DNA of 64,000 nucleotides from Pieris napi (taxonomy: Eukaryota > Arthropoda > Insecta > Lepidoptera > Pieridae), in NCBI RefSeq assembly GCF_905475465.1, contig NC_062246.1:11806001-11870000 (forward strand). Direction: 5' to 3'. The notes below the pieces were generated by a model that was not told the origin of the DNA, did no database searches, and saw only the letters and a list, made by a program, of their open reading frames with translations. A program made the position numbers and the translations under genes. The stretch's first letter is position 1. Each line of letters starts with the position of its first letter. Positions 58,410-64,000 of the stretch are shown here, piece after piece.

Positions 58410-59030
58410 CCTTTTTTTTTTTAATTTAATTCTTACGCAGTCCCGACTTACTGTAGGGCTGCTTCTACACTCAAAGTTATCTGCTATTCAGAGGGGAAGC
58501 AAGACTCTACCTACTAACAATACCACAGCTTTCAACACGCCATTAAGATGGGCCCTCGGCGTTCGCCAAAGCATTCAACCCAATGGTGTATGTATATCCA
58601 ATAAAGGGCCCAATCAAGACCTGCGGTTCCGGGCTCTTCGGGAGCGAGTCCCCAGCCTCAAACCACCGACTAATCTGCGGTCAATCCCAGATCCCACTCT
58701 CAGTTGCTCAGCAACTTCCTTCTGCAATATAACATATTGATAGAGGGACCATTGCAATCCAGGTTTCCTAACCACCGAGCATAGGCAGCTAAAGCAACCA
58801 GCTAGGCAAAAAGGATTTTGAATTCCTTCACTACTTTCAACTTCCACCCTTGCCCTAGGACCTATGGTAGCCCACAGAGCTTGTTCTGGAAATTCGACCG
58901 TTCCCTCCATGTACGGCTTATCTCGGCCAGCACAGCCCAACCTGAGGCAGTTAACAAAAGACCGGAACTCAAACCGATACCCCGTGCGTAGCAACGTCTA
59001 CAAAGCTACGAGGCCCTTTGAATAATCTCA
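58410..59030. other. GC-richer unexplained block
   Basis: About 600 bp clearly richer in G and C than its surroundings. The minus strand holds a 126-codon open frame (58614-58994) rich in Arg, Gly and Ser, and the plus strand has none comparable. I recognise no domain. It may be the 3' part of a non-LTR element or a processed copy of a transcript. Short ATAATYCAGCC-like words lie at both edges (TAATTCCAGCC near 58402, ATAATCTCAGCC near 59022). Confidence 0.4.
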
Positions 59031-59672
59031 GCCTTGAGTAACATAGGCTATATTTATTTTCGAAATATACAAAATGTTTATCTGTAATATAATAATTTAC
59101 AAAAAAATTGCACTTTTTTTCAAATAAATGTTAAGATATTTTGTCAAAACACTATAAACTTGTTCAAACTTCAAACAATGTTCGTTATCTGTAAACTGAT
59201 TTTTTATGTTTTTATCACGTTTCCAGCTAGGATGGCTTAGGCTAAGGTTATCATAATGTTATGAAATATTTAATAAAACGCTTGTCAAACGGTAAACCTT
59301 CTTTTCGGGTTTTCGAAAAGTTAAAAACAGATTAATTTCCCAATGCAATGTCGGTTTTTACCTAACCACAAATTTCAAAAATTTAAATAAATCAGAGTTT
59401 GATTCTAAATGTACGAATATTATCCTTCATTATTGTTTTTAATTCACTGATTTGATCCTATTTGCCTAATAGGTGGAAAGGTTTACACCCTTCTGTCTTG
59501 CATGTTGTTCCCACGAGAATGTAAGTGCGTGATCCTATTTCACCATTCCTACTGCTGATAGAGGACAAATCTTTGTTTTTATTATTTTTATTATTAATTA
59601 CTTAAGATGTCATGTGGAACATGGTGTAATGGTTGCAGCTCCTAACAAACGTTGTGTAAAACAAAAAACTTG
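59031..59672. other. Intergenic DNA
   Basis: AT-rich with no recognised coding sequence, RNA gene or repeat. Confidence 0.5.
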
Positions 59673-59850
59673 GCGATTAAAAAGAGTGGCGGAGCGTTTA
59701 TTTCCAGTTCTTCTCGTCCGTTCTACGCCCTTGATTTTTTAACTGGCAGTAAATGTAACTAATTTTACAGCATTTAATATGTATTTCTTTACTAACGTTT
59801 ATAAGTGTACATTGTGTTACCTTAATTAGTAAATGATTTTGAATTTGAAA
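59673..59850 (+). repeat. LINE 3'-tail repeat
   Basis: AAAGAGTGGCGGAGCGTTTA, TTTCCAGTTCTTCTCGTCC, TTCTACGCCCTTGATTTTTT and ACGTTTATAAGTGTACATTG match the tails at 34919-35085 (reverse) and 54445-54590. Confidence 0.6.
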
Positions 59851-60034
59851 TATTGATTGAAGTACTGTCGAATTTTGCCGGCATGCCGGTTGTCGGTTCC
59901 TCATGACTTACCGTCATGAAGGAGTAAGTCTCGCACATAAAAAAAAACTTAGCTCAGCCGTTATTTCACCTCACGATCTCAGGGTTGAAGGTCGGGCGAG
60001 TAGAGTATAACCACTGGACAAACACTGGTCCTAA

Positions 60035-60198
60035 AGGCCGATTTACATTATCTTAGTGTTTAGGAGAGTGCTTTAGTACAACTTGAAAGGCAAGTTCTTT
60101 AGCGTAGCGTTTACTAAAGCAAGTAGCGTTTACATGTTTCAACTAAAGTACTATCCTAAAGCACTCTCCTAAACACTAATGATAATGTAAATCGGCCT
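60035..60198. mobile_element. Short Harbinger-like MITE, 164 bp, nearly palindromic
   Basis: Ends AGGCCGATTTACATTATC and GATAATGTAAATCGGCCT, inverted for about 40 bp (TTAGTGTTTAGGAGAGTGC / GCACTCTCCTAAACACTAA). Flanked by TAA at 60032-60034 and 60199-60201. The start AGGCCGATTTACA is close to AGGCTGATTTACA of the element at 13665. Confidence 0.9.
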
Positions 60199-60382
60199 TA
60201 ACATCATTCTCACTTTGTTACAATTATTTCATAATTTTAATATCAATGATATGTTGTTAATTTAAAAGATAAATTCCTGTTTCTAATCCCTCTTTATTAA
60301 ATAATATAAACATAAAGACGCCCTAATGTTTTTAACAGTATTTTATTTTGATTATTTATGCGATTGTGTTTTTTTTTAATGT

Positions 60383-60610
60383 AATAGGAGGCAAACGGGC
60401 AGGAGTCTCACCGTTAAGTGATACCGTCGCCCATGGACACTTGCACAGCCAGAAGGCTCGCAAGCGCCTGACGGCCTTTTAAGTACGGCATTGGTAAGCT
60501 CTTTTCTTGGAGGACCCTAAGTAGAATTGGTTCGGAAATACCTCAATGGGCAGCTGGTTCCACATAGTGGTGGTGCGCGGCAGAAATTGCCTTGAGAAAC
60601 GCTCAGTTGT
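60383..60610 (+). repeat. Dispersed LINE-like repeat (GGCAAACGGGCAGGAG family), longest copy
   Basis: AGGAGGCAAACGGGCAGGAG, GTTAAGTGATACCGTCGCCC, AGAAGGCTCGCAAGCG, TTCTTGGAGGACCCTAAGTA, TGGGCAGCTGGTTCCACATA and GTGGTGGTGCGCGGCAGAAA. Shorter copies are at 42355 and, reversed, near 56570. Confidence 0.75.
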
Positions 60611-63114
60611 TTATAAAAAAAAGGTTTACTTTAGAATTACCTGCTCCTTTGGTAAAAAAAAAATATTATTTGAACGATTAATTAAATTAAGTTTATTTTT
60701 TAGGATTCAATTTTCCTACGATAAATTGCTATTAATGACTGTACACCATTCGTCACAGAGTCAAGGCCGAATTACAAAATTGTAGACAGTTTCGTTTTGT
60801 GATTTACGAGAGCGGACGTGCAAAATGTGTTTCGATTATAATTTGTGAATTATTGTGTTTATTCAAAAGTTATATTGAGTTATAAGATATAAGTCCGTTT
60901 GTCTAATAGGTACGTATGTTAGTAAATGAATTCTATACTGTGTCATTAATATGTTGCAATATAGCTTTATTTATCCCGTTTGATGAATTAAACAACGGTA
61001 CAAGAGTCATGTTAAATGAAAAGAACTTAAGAAAGCTACATTTGAATTATGAAATTTAATGTCCGATGGGTTAAGGACACATGAGTAAACCTTTTTACAG
61101 TCATATACGAGTACTAAATTGACTTAAATTACTAAAATAAGTAAGTCTTAACTCTTAATAAACAACTCTGAGTACCAAGACTCACCGAGACTTCGCCTGC
61201 ATAATATTTGTAGAGACTTCTCGTTCAAATCAGTTAATGTAAATATTTTGAATTAGATACAGATGGTACCTATAATGTTTTAATTATAACTAATTTCTTA
61301 TTATAAATATTTATAATCCCCTTTATAATATGAAAGATGCAATATTAATTCACTAGAATTTCAATCAGTTCGTGTTGGCTATGTTAGGTTAAAATTTCAT
61401 GATGAAATTGTTGAAATTTTCCGTATCACAAATTTGACATTTCTCGTAATACGCTAGACTTCCAATTACGCTTGAAAACCTCATTTGTCTGCCGTTCTTG
61501 TGTGTATTTCACATAAAAATCTTCTGAACATATGTCTAATAATTTATTTGATATGTTTGTAAATAGAGAACCCATATAGTTATTATTAATAACTATTGAT
61601 TAGTATTTTTAAAATGGCGGTGTTTTTAATAGCGTAAAATCTATGTTTAAAATAAGTTGACAATAAAAAAATAGGATGGTTTATATGAATTATATATTTG
61701 GTTGTTTACATTAGGGCAATAATTTAATACATTTAACATCTGTCAGTTTTAGATTCATAGTGACGAATCGATTTTAAAATATGTGATACGTAATTATAAA
61801 AAGTAATGTTATTAAATTATTAAGGTTGTAAGTCTCGATGCTTTTAAAGCTTCCAGATGTAGGTCCAGCTTTAATAAATCAACTTTCTTTAAAAGCATTT
61901 ATTTCTGTTTATATTTGTATCTTCTACAGTTTTGATATTATGTGTGTCTCACACAGATCAGTTAAGGAAAATAAGTGAAACAAGCGTAGTTACACAGTAA
62001 AAATAATGAGTATTGCAACATATTTAATAATAATTTTCCTGGCCCACCATTTACCCATTTCGTCTGATTCATAATTTCTATGGGCAGGTGACATGTCTTG
62101 TGGGTTTTTGGGTGTAAGTAAGATTAAGAAACAAAACTTAGCGCTAAGTCTCACTTCCGTACGTCAAAAATGTATTGGATTTGGACATACTGGAGTCTTG
62201 TCTAGACTTGCCGGTGTATTACAAATGGAAACTTCTTTCTCAAGCTTATCTATTGTTTGGGACTTCCTGTTTTTATGCACTGTACATTTTAGGATATTTA
62301 TTGCATATTATTGCGAGGTACGATTCATTCGGAAACATTGCGTAATAATATATTTTTTCGTCCTTTTGGCCTTAAAACCCAAATATATATTAACGAAATC
62401 ACACGAAACTAATCAGGTTTTGTATTACTAAACTTTTCAAAAATCAATATAAATCTTTTAAATGTTTCTTACATAACTTAACACACTTAAATCTGAACTC
62501 CCATAAATATTAATTCTTTATTTTATAACAACAAAAGCCTTGTCCCGATATTAATTATAGTTATTAAATTATTACGATACATAAATGTATAGTTAATTCC
62601 AATAGCTATTTCTTAAACATTGTTTAATATTTCAGCAGTGAAATGATCGTGATAATTCGTAATGCCATAAACTTATTGAAAACTGTGAAATCATAAATTC
62701 AAACAGTCTGTTGTATGAAATTTGTTTGAGAAATATAAATTTGATTACAATAATAAAATATAATTTATAATAAATATTCCTATTCGTTATGTCAAGAAGG
62801 TATCGCATATTGTGAAATATTATCATAGACAACAATAATTCGGTTGTACTAAACCTATTGGCCTCAGATTTTAGCCGTTTCTTTGATTATTTGTATCAGT
62901 CAAATGAGTTTTTACGCTACGATGCGCAAGCGAGCTGTATCTGTGATAGGGCGCGTGCGGGGGAGCCCCAACAGCATTCTGGCGGTAATACCAAGAAGGC
63001 TGGATTGCCCATACATGGGTCATTGCAATGGACTGCATGGCTGTGTATGCTTTAAAGCTTATAAAATATGGGCAGATACTGTCTGCTTAAATAAATAAAT
63101 AATGATTACCTAGG
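60611..63114. other. Intergenic DNA
   Basis: AT-rich with short frames only. The stretch 62925-63050 is GC-richer and has a 65-codon frame (62858-63055) with no recognised similarity. No host gene is recognised. Confidence 0.5.
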
Positions 63115-63933
63115 TAACACTGAAAATGTTCAGAAAATGAAAAACGGCTTAATGTAGAAAGTTGCCAATACTTTTATTGTTTTTCGAAGTAATCTCCGTT
63201 CCTCTCTACACATCGTCGCATTCGATGGAACCACTTAGAAAAGCAGTGGGCTCATTCTTCTTTAGGGGTCTCTTGTCATTTGGCATTTACGTACGCTTTC
63301 ACCGCTTCTTCAGGGCTCGTAAAGCTAATACCTCGAATTTTTATCTTTAGTTTTGGGTTCGTAGCAATATCCAGCTTTCATCACCTGTGACGATGTCAAA
63401 TACAGCATTTGAGTTACCGCCGTTGAACATATCTAAACATTTGGCGACACCAGTCCATGCGAAAGTGTTTCTGGTCGTCGGTTAAAGTATGGGGAATCCA
63501 TCTGGAACAAAGCTTCATGACGCCTAAATGTTCGTGTAATATTTTTTGAACTTGACTCATACCCGTATCTGCTGATAGGTCACTCTCTTATCTTCCTCTA
63601 TCATACGTCGCACAGCACTGATGTTATCTTCAGTAGTCGCTGTTAAAGGACGTCCCTCTTACGCTTAAACTCGTTAAACAGATTGTAAATAGTGGCACGA
63701 AATGGGGCTTCATTAAGAAATGCTAATCGCAGCCTGTCATAGCTTTGAGTTGAGTAAGCCCACAACGAAAGTCATAATAAATCATTGATCGATATGCCGC
63801 CAATTCACAAAAACAAATGACAAATGAATGCAATATACTACATTAGGTTACCAAAGAGTTCTAAAATTGAAATTCAAAAAGTTTTCATTAGCAATGTTTC
63901 TAACTGGCCAGTTCTAAACATTTTCAGTGTTAC
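63115..63933 (-). mobile_element. Decayed mariner element
   Basis: Ends GTAACACTGAAAATGTTCAG and CTAAACATTTTCAGTGTTAC are inverted, next to TA. The minus strand has broken frames: LHEHLGVMKLCSRWIPHTLT, DDQKHFRMDWCRQMF, and in another frame FDIVTGDESWIYC-like text. These are core mariner transposase motifs (the GDE of the catalytic domain). Multiple stops and frameshifts show it is dead. The length (about 820 bp) is below the usual 1.3 kb, so part is deleted. Confidence 0.85.
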
Positions 63934-64000
63934 TATTACTAAACTTTGTTCTGCAAACTATTATTAAGAAAAGAAACAATAGACTGGGAGCAAACTTTTT

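Noticed and set aside
58614..58994. 126-codon minus-strand open frame as a protein-coding gene
   Set aside because: No domain, no start or splice support and low-complexity Arg/Gly/Ser content. High local GC makes long open frames likely by chance.
62858..63055. 65-codon frame as a possible exon
   Set aside because: No similarity recognised, no matching splice sites and no neighbouring exon. Left as unexplained GC-richer sequence.

Overview
This window is animal nuclear DNA, almost certainly from a moth or butterfly (Lepidoptera). It is AT-rich. Its genes are split by GT-AG introns. It carries lepidopteran tRNA-derived SINEs, MITEs and LINE tails throughout, and the protein-coding genes read as insect orthologues of conserved animal proteins. 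I see no bacterial, plasmid or CRISPR features. Exon boundaries below were read by eye; each is supported by splice consensus, phase continuity and, where stated, family similarity.

Layout. (1) 1-2459: intergenic DNA with a SINE and a MITE-like repeat. (2) 2460-5218, minus: a three-exon gene for a 234-residue C1orf198-like (DUF4706) protein. (3) 5219-6039: a compact divergent intergenic region, probably a shared promoter. (4) 6040-14861, plus: a seven-exon gene for a 731-residue protein with nine C2H2 zinc fingers, whose introns hold two MITEs, a SINE, a Harbinger remnant and a retroelement relic. (5) 14862-17630: convergent 3' regions. (6) 17631-18429, minus: enhancer of rudimentary, e(r)/ERH, complete in three exons, the first coding exon being only the ATG. 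(7) 18430-20390: divergent spacer containing a Harbinger element with a transposase fragment. (8) 20391-42699, plus: a 24-exon gene for an 877-residue RBM26/RBM27-type RNA-binding protein (Drosophila swm). Its introns hold many repeats, including a nearly intact pogo/Tigger DNA transposon. (9) 42700-48500: no recognised gene. (10) 48705-54342: a young full-length Ty3/gypsy LTR retrotransposon (minus) with equal 452-bp LTRs, inserted into an old LINE tail and itself carrying a hAT-type insertion in its 5' LTR. (11) 54347-64000: LINE fragments, other repeats, a small Harbinger MITE, an unexplained GC-richer block and a decayed mariner element; no host gene recognised.

Functionally, three of the four host genes are expected to act in the nucleus: a putative DNA-binding zinc-finger protein, ERH (a small RNA-processing cofactor) and RBM26/27 (nuclear RNA surveillance). 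They lie close together, but nothing in the sequence shows that they are co-regulated. The most unusual signal is a set of three to four repeat families with different interiors. They share one terminal design: an A-run, a short variable palindrome, then an AGAAGTGAAACTTCTTT-type arm, with the inverse arm at the other end. At least eight copies occur here, six of them in introns.
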